Shown here: in pieces, positions 1-5,040 of the stretch
Layout of the letters: each line of letters starts with the position of its first letter
Position numbering within the stretch: position 1 is the stretch's first letter
Assembly (NCBI GenBank): GCA_018830685.1
Contig: JAHJRR010000022.1
Span: forward strand, 1-5,164
Length of the DNA stretch: 5,164 nt
Origin: Nanobdellota archaeon
GTDB lineage: Archaea; Nanobdellota; Nanobdellia; Pacearchaeales; GW2011-AR1
Direction: 5' to 3'
Translations under genes and position numbers: made by a program
Notes under the pieces: generated by a model
Told to the model about the DNA's origin: nothing
The model's database searches: none
The model's input: the letters and a program-made list of their open reading frames with translations, nothing else

Positions 1-563
1 AAGGTAAAACTGTTTTCATGGAAGACGTCTTAGAAGAAACAACTTCTCTTACACGAAAAGAGATTGCCAAAAGGACAAAAAAAATATCCAAGAAAGAGTT
101 GGAAGACCGAGCTCTAAAAGTAGCGATTGCCGCAATATTTTATGGGGATTTGAAAAACAATCGAGCGAACAATATAGTTTTTGATCTAAAGAAATTCACA
201 TCCTTCGAGGGTGACACCGGACCGTACATACTTTATAGTTATGCCCGGGCTAGTTCAATTCTTGAGAAAGCATCAGAACAAAAAAAATTCGAAGTTCACG
301 AACTAGAAGAAAATGAAATCGCACTTGCCAAAAAATTAAAAGATTTTCCAGAGATAGTTTTAACAGCACACAGAACTCTAAACCCATCTATTATAGCAAA
401 TTACTCTTACCAGCTAGCACAGATTTTCAATGAGTTCTATCACTCTTGTAAGGTCATCGGATCGGAAGAAGAGGCATTCAGACTAGCACTTATTCAGTCT
501 TTTAGACAGGTACTTAAGAATTCACTGAAACTTCTTGGCATAGAAATTCTTGAAGAGATGTAA
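1..563 (+). CDS. argS: Arginyl-tRNA synthetase, C-terminal part (cut by left edge)
   Basis: Class I aminoacyl-tRNA synthetase that attaches arginine to tRNA-Arg in the cytoplasm. The frame is already open at base 3 and reads GKTVFMEDVLEE, the stretch that follows the KMSKS-like loop in ArgRS, so the ATG at 18 is internal and the real start lies outside the window. About 187 residues are visible. The motif GDTGPYILYSYARASSIL marks entry into the DALR anticodon-binding domain, an all-helical module. The C-terminus is intact: it has the usual FNEFYHSCKV segment, then an RLALIQSFRQVLKNSLKLLG-type helix, and ends LGIEILEEM, close to the LLGIE..ERM ending typical of the family. The gene converges on the receiver-domain gene 67 bp away. 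No strong T-tract follows the stop. Assignment to ArgRS is secure; the catalytic Rossmann domain cannot be judged. Confidence 0.95.
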   Translation, partial: GKTVFMEDVLEETTSLTRKEIAKRTKKISKKELEDRALKVAIAAIFYGDLKNNRANNIVFDLKKFTSFEGDTGPYILYSYARASSILEKASEQKKFEVHELEENEIALAKKLKDFPEIVLTAHRTLNPSIIANYSYQLAQIFNEFYHSCKVIGSEEEAFRLALIQSFRQVLKNSLKLLGIEILEEM

Positions 564-630
564 GTCCTAATTATCAAATAAGCAAGACCACTCTTTCAGT
601 CGAGAAAAATAATCTAAATAAATGGAGCAA

Positions 631-969
631 TTAATCTTTATATGTTTCTATCAGTCTGTCTAAATCATTAGGTTTTTTGAAGAAAGGAATACCTACCTTT
701 TCAGCTCTGCCCTTATTTCTATCATCTCCAGAGAATATGACAACATCTCCGTGAGGCATACCCTGTAATTCTTTATTGAGCACAAAACAATCCCCCTCAA
801 GTCCGTCCATAACTATTAAATCATATTTTCTTCTTTGAATCATTTCCAAAGCAGATAGATAATCTTCAGCAGTTTCTACATTCTGGCAAATAGCACTACT
901 AAATTGACGCTGGATAGTCTCACGCCACGCTTTATCATCTTCAACATATAATAAACTACTTACCTTCAT
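631..969 (-). CDS. Stand-alone response-regulator receiver (REC) domain protein
   Basis: A 112-residue protein that is one CheY-like receiver domain with no output domain. Visible landmarks are the acidic pair D11-D12 (in YVEDD), the likely phospho-acceptor D55 (in LIVMDG), the conserved hydroxyl residue S80 (in IFSGDD) and the lysine K99 before proline (FFKKP). All the residues needed for phosphorylation are therefore present. The usual MPxxDG loop after the phospho-aspartate is altered: GLEGD replaces it and the proline is absent. No histidine kinase is visible nearby, so the partner is unknown. The protein could be a single-domain phospho-relay or scaffold, or a degenerate sensor of protein partners. 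The ATG at 969 lies about 28 bp from a TATA box, with only a weak AGAG before it, so the mRNA is probably leaderless. Past the stop on this strand is a short TTATTTTT run (606-613) that may end transcription. Confidence 0.85.
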   Translation of the reverse strand: MKVSSLLYVEDDKAWRETIQRQFSSAICQNVETAEDYLSALEMIQRRKYDLIVMDGLEGDCFVLNKELQGMPHGDVVIFSGDDRNKGRAEKVGIPFFKKPNDLDRLIETYKD

Positions 970-992
970 ATTATCTCTAAAATAATTGGCAA

Positions 993-1001
993 CTATTTAA
1001 A
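993..1001 (-). promoter_or_regulatory. TATA box of the receiver-domain gene
   Basis: On the minus strand this reads TTTAAATAG, an archaeal TATA box. Its centre is about 28 bp from the ATG at 969, which puts the transcription start at or within a few bases of the start codon. That fits a leaderless transcript. It is called on sequence and spacing only. Confidence 0.55.
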
Positions 1002-1086
1002 CACTCATGTGGTCTATTAATTATAATAAATAAGCTACTTTTTTGGCTCGAAAAATTTCTCTTTTCATAAATTCAAACTTAAATTA

Positions 1087-1201
1087 TTTCGGTTTCCCCT
1101 TATGTTTGGAATGAATCTAAACTTATTTCGAATTCGGAGAGACAAAAGAGGCTTAACACCGAAAGTCTAAGTAGGAATTTATTTCCCTCTCTTTCCTACT
1201 T
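1087..1201 (+). other. Potentially structured intergenic element (candidate RNA)
   Basis: This occupies most of the 282-bp gap between the divergent receiver and helicase genes and has no ORF of note. Three sets of complementary arms are visible. TTTCGGT at 1087-1093 matches ACCGAAA at 1158-1164. A hairpin has arms 1104-1110 and 1116-1122 (one G-U pair) and a 5-base loop. A 9-bp perfect inverted repeat pairs AAGTAGGAA at 1169-1177 with TTCCTACTT at 1193-1201 around a 15-base loop. The ACCGAAA arm could instead pair through CCGAA with TTCGG at 1133-1137. The 8-mer TTATTTCG occurs at 1084-1091 and again at 1123-1130. A TATA-like TTATAATAAATA lies at 1021-1032 and a T6 run at 1223-1228, so a small RNA of about 175 bases is possible. 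No known RNA family is recognised. The arms could also be operators. Confidence 0.3.
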
Positions 1202-1222
1202 TAAACAATCTCTTATGGCAGA

Positions 1223-1231
1223 TTTTTTAAA
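1223..1231 (+). promoter_or_regulatory. Probable TATA box of the helicase gene
   Basis: TTTTTTAAA is centred about 25 bp before the ATG at 1252, which suits a leaderless transcript. A second AT-rich match, TTATATAA at 1236-1243, is too close to the start codon to place initiation before it. The T6 in this element could also end an upstream small RNA. Confidence 0.5.
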
Positions 1232-1251
1232 CTTGTTATATAAATAATTTT

Positions 1252-3264
1252 ATGGGAAAGTTAGTATTCGACAGTTCGGGAAGGCTTCTTGGATTAAGTA
1301 AAAAAGGAAGTGAACAAAAATTACAAACTTCAGAGTCTCTTGAATTTCTAAAAGAAGATTCTTCAAATAAGATGGAAAACATCTTTGAAAAAGATTTCTG
1401 GAGTCTTCAGGAGGACGGTTCTACTTTAGACCCTTTAATGTTTTCTAACGGGAAATCACAAGAAGATGTGGTCAAAGAAATTCATTCTTTAATAAAGGGA
1501 GGAAAGAAAATAATATTTCTTCACGGAGCCTGTGGAACAGGGAAGAGCGCAATAGCATTAAATCTCGCACGCCTCTTGGGGAAAACATCTGTAGTTGTCC
1601 CTGTAAAAACCCTTCAAACACAATACGAGAAAGATTATTCTCATAAGAAACAAATCATAAGTCTTCTCGGAGAAAAATTAAAAATTGCTATGATCACTGG
1701 GAGAGATAATCACGATTCCATAATAAAATCAGGAGCCTCTTGTGCAGATCCTTTTCTCCCAGATACAATTAAAATAAATGAAAAAAATTTTAGACAGGTT
1801 CAAGAATACTATGAGGCGAACCCCTTCATAAGAAGTAAGGAAATTGGAGACCTAAAAAAACTACGAAGAATCTCTATTGCTCCATCAAATCCTCACTGGA
1901 GCCCAATAATACAATCAGGATATGGAGTAAATCACCTAACTGATTCAAAAAAATATGAATACGAGGGCTGTGACGGAAAGAAATATATTTTTTATCACAG
2001 AAAATCAGGATGCTCATATTATGATCAATATCTAGCTTATAAAAAAGCAGATGTGATAATCTTCAATTCCGCAAAATACATTTCTGAATTATCACTCGGA
2101 AGAAAACCCAAAACGGAAGTGGATATCATCGACGAATCAGATGTTTTTTTAGATAGTTTCTTCGAGCAGTCGGAATTAAATCTAACAAGACTTTCAAATG
2201 CACTAGGAACACTGGCTGTCGAACAATCTTCTTCAAAAGAATCAATAAGAGAAATACTCTTGTTAATCAATCTAGAAGAGAAAAACAAGAGGGCAACAGG
2301 TGTTGACGAATCAAAGATATTCCGGATAGATGAGACAAATATAAAAAAAATTCTTCAGATAATAGGTTCAGATTCCGATCTTCAAACAGAAATTTCTATC
2401 GACGAACTAAACTATTCAAACAAAGCAGTTGAAACCTCAAAAAATTTCTCTGGAGCATCTGAAGGAGTCTATCTGACTTATAGGAAGGAGGACGAAAATT
2501 TATTTGTTAAAATTGTAAGCACGGATCTTTCATACAAAATAAATGATCTCCTTTCAAAAACAAAAGCAATAGTCTTTATGTCTGGAACAATCCATTCAAA
2601 AGAAATTCTTGAAAACATTTTCAGAATAAAAGATTACAGTATAGTTGAAGCAGAAACCATGAATCTAGGAAACGTAGAAATAGTGATGACTGGAAGAGAG
2701 ATTGATTGCAGATATTCCAACTTTAGCTCAGGCAAACACTCTCGAGAAGATTATCTCCGAGCTCTTTCTGCATCAGTTTTCAAATCCGAAAAGCCCACAC
2801 TAATACATGTGCAATCTTTTCAAGATCTTCCTTCTGAAGATGAAAAAGAAAATTTTAATCTTTCAAATCTTATGACTAGAGGAGATTTAATACTAACTCA
2901 AAACAATGATCGTTTTGGAAAAGAAATTGAAGATTTTAAAAAAGGAAAGTTTTCTGAATTATTTTCAACAAGATGTTCACGAGGGGTCGATTTTCCGGGC
3001 AAATCCTGCAACTCAATTATCTTTACAAAGTATCCCAATCCAAATGTAAAAGACGTATTCTGGGAAGTAATAAAACAAACACATCCTTCTTTCTACTGGG
3101 ATCTCTATAAAGACAAGGCAAGACGAGAATTCCTTCAAAAAATGTATAGAGCATTAAGGTCTAAAGACGATCACGTCTACATTCTTTCACCGGATTTAAG
3201 AGTTATTGAAGAAGTAAAAAACCTACAAAATAATAAAAAGATTCAAAAATCAAAACTTATTTAA
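1252..3264 (+). CDS. Rad3/XPD/DinG-type superfamily 2 helicase
   Basis: A 670-residue ATP-dependent helicase, probably acting 5'-to-3' on DNA as relatives do. Domain order: an unassigned N-terminus (1-70); Walker A GACGTGKS at 92-99; motif Ia VVVPVKTLQTQY at 114-125; an Fe-S-type region at about 160-275 ending SGCSYYDQYLAYKKADVIIF; the DEAH-box equivalent DESD at 294-297; an arch-like insertion at about 300-430; MSGT at 443-446 (like the SGT motif of XPD); motif V SRGVDFPG at 576-583; and motif VI with Q629, R633 and R636. Only C164, C240 and C254 lie in the cluster region. The 76-residue gap between the first two resembles DinG, but a fourth cysteine is missing. The size fits the family. An in-frame TAA at 1228 supports the ATG at 1252, which has no Shine-Dalgarno sequence and a TATA box 25 bp upstream. 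Whether it works in repair, replication or RNA processing cannot be told. Confidence 0.9.
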   Translation: MGKLVFDSSGRLLGLSKKGSEQKLQTSESLEFLKEDSSNKMENIFEKDFWSLQEDGSTLDPLMFSNGKSQEDVVKEIHSLIKGGKKIIFLHGACGTGKSAIALNLARLLGKTSVVVPVKTLQTQYEKDYSHKKQIISLLGEKLKIAMITGRDNHDSIIKSGASCADPFLPDTIKINEKNFRQVQEYYEANPFIRSKEIGDLKKLRRISIAPSNPHWSPIIQSGYGVNHLTDSKKYEYEGCDGKKYIFYHRKSGCSYYDQYLAYKKADVIIFNSAKYISELSLGRKPKTEVDIIDESDVFLDSFFEQSELNLTRLSNALGTLAVEQSSSKESIREILLLINLEEKNKRATGVDESKIFRIDETNIKKILQIIGSDSDLQTEISIDELNYSNKAVETSKNFSGASEGVYLTYRKEDENLFVKIVSTDLSYKINDLLSKTKAIVFMSGTIHSKEILENIFRIKDYSIVEAETMNLGNVEIVMTGREIDCRYSNFSSGKHSREDYLRALSASVFKSEKPTLIHVQSFQDLPSEDEKENFNLSNLMTRGDLILTQNNDRFGKEIEDFKKGKFSELFSTRCSRGVDFPGKSCNSIIFTKYPNPNVKDVFWEVIKQTHPSFYWDLYKDKARREFLQKMYRALRSKDDHVYILSPDLRVIEEVKNLQNNKKIQKSKLI

Positions 3265-3300
3265 ACACGTTTTTGTTAAAAGGAATACAAAAAAGGAGGT
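3257..3300 (+). promoter_or_regulatory. Promoter and strong ribosome binding site of the 134-residue gene
   Basis: TTATTTAAACAC at 3257-3268 is a TATA-box candidate that overlaps the helicase stop codon (3262-3264). It lies about 43 bp before the ATG at 3305, so transcription would start near 3288 and leave a leader of about 15 bases. That leader contains AAAAGGAGGT with the GGAGGT core at 3295-3300, four bases before the ATG. The Shine-Dalgarno match is plain; the promoter is inferred from sequence and spacing. Confidence 0.6.
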
Positions 3301-3304
3301 AAAA

Positions 3305-3709
3305 ATGGTTCGTATAAAACAGATGAATGAATCTTTCTTTGCAAAGATTTTGAAAGATTTTAATGTCGCGGGAGAACTCATAAGAGCAAGACAAGATGAA
3401 AAAGAAGGTCTTCTAGCGGAATTTGATGCAGAATGCAAACGATTCTTTTTTGGAAAGATCTCAGAAAAGGCTCTTGCTTCTTCAGTTAAAAAAACAAACA
3501 ATGAACTTTCAAGACTTGATAATAGCATAAGAGAAAGTATGACTCGTGCTAGGCAAGCAGGCGAAAGGGGAATGAAACTTGTTTCGGCTCAGAGACCCAT
3601 AGGATATCGAGAAACTCTTTCAGGAATATCTGGAGGCGAGAAAAAGAAAAATGCTTCTAGACATGCAAAGAAAAAAATGACTAAGAAGACAAAAGGAAAG
3701 AAGAAATAA
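3305..3709 (+). CDS. Small helical protein with lysine-rich C-terminal tail, function unknown
   Basis: I do not recognise a characterised family. The 134-residue product has no signal peptide or membrane segment. Residues 5-45 and 52-92 are rich in charged residues with spaced hydrophobics and look alpha-helical, probably as a helical hairpin or short coiled coil. Notable stretches are FFFGKISEKAL (47-57) and KKTNNELSRLDNSIRESM (62-79). Residues 92-110 (SAQRPIG, TLSGISGG) look like a hinge. The last 22 residues hold 12 lysines (KKK, AKKKMTKKTK, GKKK), much like a histone H1 or nucleoid-protein tail, so nucleic acid binding is a reasonable guess but only that. GGAGGT lies four bases before the ATG, and a T9 tract follows the stop. 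It starts 40 bp after the helicase but seems to have its own promoter. Ribosome association is an alternative. Confidence 0.83.
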   Translation: MVRIKQMNESFFAKILKDFNVAGELIRARQDEKEGLLAEFDAECKRFFFGKISEKALASSVKKTNNELSRLDNSIRESMTRARQAGERGMKLVSAQRPIGYRETLSGISGGEKKKNASRHAKKKMTKKTKGKKK

Positions 3710-3717
3710 TTTACCAA

Positions 3718-3733
3718 TTTTTTTTTAATTTTT
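3718..3733 (+). terminator. T-tract terminator after the 134-residue gene
   Basis: Nine T, two A and five T begin nine bases after the stop codon, with no hairpin before them. This is the usual form of intrinsic termination in archaea. Its end merges with the promoter of the next gene. Confidence 0.6.
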
Positions 3734-3769
3734 ATTAAACACTTAAGGATCAAACAAATAAAAGGAGGT
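3731..3769 (+). promoter_or_regulatory. Promoter and strong ribosome binding site of the 68-residue gene
   Basis: TTTATTAAACAC at 3731-3742 is a near copy of the box before the previous gene. It is centred about 40 bp before the ATG at 3775, which implies a leader of about 13 bases. GGAGGT at 3764-3769 lies five bases before that ATG. It decides the start: the in-frame TTG at 3769 sits inside the Shine-Dalgarno sequence and cannot be the start codon. Confidence 0.6.
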
Positions 3770-3774
3770 TGAAA

Positions 3775-3981
3775 ATGGCATCAAAACAAAACGCAAAAAT
3801 TTTGAACTTTATCGCTTGGTTAACAGGTGTTCTAGTTTCTCTATCTGTAGGTTTCGCAATGATTAACGGACCACTAACACTACCATCCTGGCTTGGCGGA
3901 GCAACTCTGGCAATGATTGTCGGTTGGGTAGTTGTTATAACTACATTGCTTAGCGTAGTCCTAGCAGTAATTAAAAACTAA
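3775..3981 (+). CDS. Small membrane protein with two transmembrane segments, function unknown
   Basis: The 68-residue product has a short basic, polar N-terminus (MASKQNAK) and two hydrophobic spans. The first is about residues 10-30 (FIAWLTGVLVSLSVGFAMI). A short turn follows (NGPLTLPSWLGG, 31-42), and the second span is about 43-65 (ATLAMIVGWVVVITTLLSVV), before a short IKN tail. The most likely form is a helical hairpin in the membrane with a Pro- and Gly-containing loop. There is no lipobox, pilin-type cleavage site or catalytic motif. The ATG at 3775 is chosen over the TTG at 3769 because the TTG overlaps GGAGGT. Its own promoter, strong ribosome binding site and long terminator suggest high expression. 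No function can be assigned; a holin-like, pore or envelope role is possible but unsupported. The coding call is strong because hydrophobicity and initiation signals agree. Confidence 0.85.
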   Translation: MASKQNAKILNFIAWLTGVLVSLSVGFAMINGPLTLPSWLGGATLAMIVGWVVVITTLLSVVLAVIKN

Positions 3982-3985
3982 GATT

Positions 3986-4020
3986 ATTTTATTTTTATTT
4001 TTATTTTTTTAATCTTTTTT
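3986..4020 (+). terminator. Long T-rich terminator after the 68-residue gene
   Basis: A series of T tracts (TTTT, TTTTT, TTTTT, TTTTTTT and TTTTTT) separated by single A or AATC bases starts five bases after the stop codon. Repeated T-tracts of this kind end transcription in archaea. This is the strongest terminator in the window. Confidence 0.65.
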
Positions 4021-4084
4021 CTTGTAATTTTTAGTGTTATGTTTGTCTTGACTAAAAAGAAAGACAGAAAATTATTATTTTGAA

Positions 4085-4154
4085 GCTTATTATTTATTGT
4101 AACGGAATTTAGGTGATTTTTCGGGTTGAGAATTCGTGCAAAGCTGTAATAAGC
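4085..4154. repeat. Inverted repeat in the 3982-4190 intergenic gap
   Basis: GCTTATTA at 4085-4092 is perfectly complementary to TAATAAGC at 4147-4154. Between them, GAATT (4105-4109) can pair with AATTC (4131-4135). The arrangement could be a folded RNA or an operator beside the next gene's promoter, but arms this AT-rich can arise by chance. The same gap also has a small TGTCTT/AAGACA hairpin at 4044-4066. Apart from these, the terminator and the promoter, I see nothing in the gap. Confidence 0.25.
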
Positions 4155-4160
4155 AAAAAA

Positions 4161-4168
4161 TTTATAAA
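4161..4168 (+). promoter_or_regulatory. TATA box of the 82-residue ORF
   Basis: TTTATAAA preceded by a purine-rich AAGCAAAAAA (BRE-like) is close to the ideal archaeal promoter. Its centre is 26-27 bp before the ATG at 4191, so the transcript should start at the start codon. No Shine-Dalgarno sequence is present, as expected for leaderless translation. Confidence 0.62.
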
Positions 4169-4190
4169 TTAACATCTGCATTCTAATCTA

Positions 4191-4439
4191 ATGAAAAACG
4201 AGTCAAAATCCTTAGATGATACATGTGCTTGGGAGGGATTACCTGTAATTGGATGGGTTCCATATTTGAGAAATTTAAAAGGTAAACGTGAAGACACGCT
4301 TAGTAAGGTGAGTGATTTAGCAGGTTATACAGTATATCAGACAATTCCAACTTTACTTTCAATCCTAGTGGTTTCTGAATTTTATAAGGCTTCTGAAATT
4401 GATCAGTATCTTCAAGTATTATTTCCATTTACACTTTAA
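4191..4439 (+). CDS. Small hypothetical protein, possible membrane contact
   Basis: An 82-residue ORF that I do not recognise. The N-terminal half is polar, with W14, W22 and the GLPVIGWVPYL stretch (16-26) followed by a basic turn (RNLKGKRED). Residues 45-63 (GYTVYQTIPTLLSILVVSE) are hydrophobic enough for one membrane-associated helix. The C-terminus (LQVLFPFTL) is also hydrophobic. There is a single cysteine (C12). The main support is the well-spaced TATA box for leaderless expression; amino acid composition is reasonable but no family is evident. Its 3' end overlaps by 11 bp the end of a short minus-strand ORF, so one of the two may not be real. It could be a genuine lineage-specific gene or a remnant. 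Confidence 0.55.
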   Translation: MKNESKSLDDTCAWEGLPVIGWVPYLRNLKGKREDTLSKVSDLAGYTVYQTIPTLLSILVVSEFYKASEIDQYLQVLFPFTL

Positions 4440-4566
4440 CCCAAATTCTGAATTGAACATTGCCTTCTTTGTGATTTAATTGAAATTTGTTGACGATAAA
4501 CTCAAAACCTTTTGATATCTTGCTAAGTTTAACACTCCATGCAAAATTAAAATTATCGCATAACAT
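4429..4566 (-). other. Short ORF, possible tail of a decayed minus-strand gene
   Basis: A 45-residue frame opens with ATG at 4566 and stops at 4429. Its composition looks protein-like (FNFAWSVKLSKISKGFEF, then a segment ending VQFRIWVKV) but matches no family I know. It lies downstream of the broken nucleotidyltransferase on the same strand. Another frame just before it (about 4558-4610) also reads well (FNSSEAISFNHDVM), so the two could be pieces of one gene split by frameshifts, the first at the T6 run at 4604-4609. No promoter or ribosome binding site is evident. Chance is a real alternative. Confidence 0.22.
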
Positions 4567-4595
4567 CGTGATTAAACGAAATTGCTTCAGAAGAA

Positions 4596-4882
4596 TTAAA
4601 TTCTTTTTTGAACAGATTGCAAATATTTTTTATCTTTTGTTCTCAAATATTTGAAAAAGAAATCCACGAGTAACTGACACCCTCTTTTTCTTTTTTCTTT
4701 TATTAATGCAATTTCGTAATAAGGTTTTTTTAATTTAGTTGCCCAAACTTCTATATCGAAATCGCTAAATTTTTTTGTAGGTTTTGTTGCAGTTGAACCT
4801 CTAACCAATATTAATTTACTTCTTTACTAAATTTATTTTTTATGTAGTCAAAAACCTCTTCTTTATTGATAAAACTCTTCAT
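4596..4882 (-). pseudogene. Broken nucleotidyltransferase (MNT/AadK-like), frameshifted and truncated
   Basis: The frame starts at ATG 4882 (MKSFINKEEVFDYIKNKF), placed about 25 bp from a TATA box, and hits TAA at 4811-4813 after 23 residues. Supplying one A to the AAA at 4815-4817 lets it run on as KLILVRGSTATKPTKKFSDF, followed by DIEVW and KKPYYEIALIKEK. The G-S then S-D-F-D pattern is the metal-binding and active-site signature of the minimal nucleotidyltransferase fold, in the style of aminoglycoside adenylyltransferases, which transfer a nucleotide to a hydroxyl. The joined product is only about 95 residues. AadK-type enzymes are usually well over 200 residues, and the region bearing the third acidic residue is not recognisable. 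The last 35 or so residues (RKRGCQLLV onward) may be out of frame. This looks like a decayed gene. A sequencing error in a homopolymer could explain the first shift but not the short length. Confidence 0.65.
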
Positions 4883-4903
4883 ATCATTTTAGTGGATTTC
4901 TTT

Positions 4904-4911
4904 ATTTATAA
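4904..4911 (-). promoter_or_regulatory. TATA box of the broken nucleotidyltransferase
   Basis: On the minus strand this reads TTATAAAT. Its centre is about 25-26 bp from the ATG at 4882, the same leaderless spacing seen at other genes here. This supports 4882 as the original start, ahead of the ATG at 4887, whose frame stops after two codons. Confidence 0.55.
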
Positions 4912-4970
4912 CGTTTTTCTTCTTCCACGACTATAATATCAAAGAATTTTCGGAGATTGGAAACTCTTCA

Positions 4971-5040
4971 CCAGCTCTACGACCTCACCCTGGGGCATTG
5001 CATTCTGGCTCGGTGCTATCTTCTCACTTAACAGGACTCA
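4971..5040. other. GC-rich patch, no clear gene
   Basis: By direct count 39 of 70 bases are G or C, clearly more than in the flanking AT-rich DNA. It covers most of the space between the regulator's stop codon (5024) and the nucleotidyltransferase promoter. The minus strand has no convincing continuation of the regulator. On the plus strand a frame without a start codon stays open from 4937 to the right edge and contains SPWGIAFWLGAIFSL, a membrane-like stretch. That frame runs antisense to the regulator, so it may be only a shadow. A small RNA or a remnant of a transferred gene are other options. Confidence 0.25.

Noticed and set aside
18..20. ATG as the start of the first gene
   Set aside because: The frame is open to base 3 and the residues before the ATG (GKTVF) continue a conserved ArgRS segment, so the gene is cut by the window edge.
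564..630. Possible small gene or hairpin terminator between argS and the receiver gene
   Set aside because: Only 67 bp, with no ORF and no convincing stem; just a short T-run on the minus strand.
2037..2288. Minus-strand 83-codon ORF inside the helicase gene
   Set aside because: It is antisense to a well-supported helicase region just before and after the DESD box, has no promoter or ribosome binding site, and its serine-rich composition is what antisense of this coding region gives.
3250..3528. Minus-strand 92-codon ORF
   Set aside because: It is antisense to the 134-residue gene, which has a clear GGAGGT start; no initiation signals of its own.
3769..3777. TTG start giving a 70-residue form of the membrane protein
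   Set aside because: The TTG overlaps the GGAGGT site; the ATG at 3775 is correctly spaced from it.
3984..4181. Minus-strand 65-codon ORF rich in Lys, Ile and Asn
   Set aside because: Its C-terminal lysine and isoleucine repeats are just the antisense of the T-tract terminator, and the rest is low-complexity AT-rich sequence.
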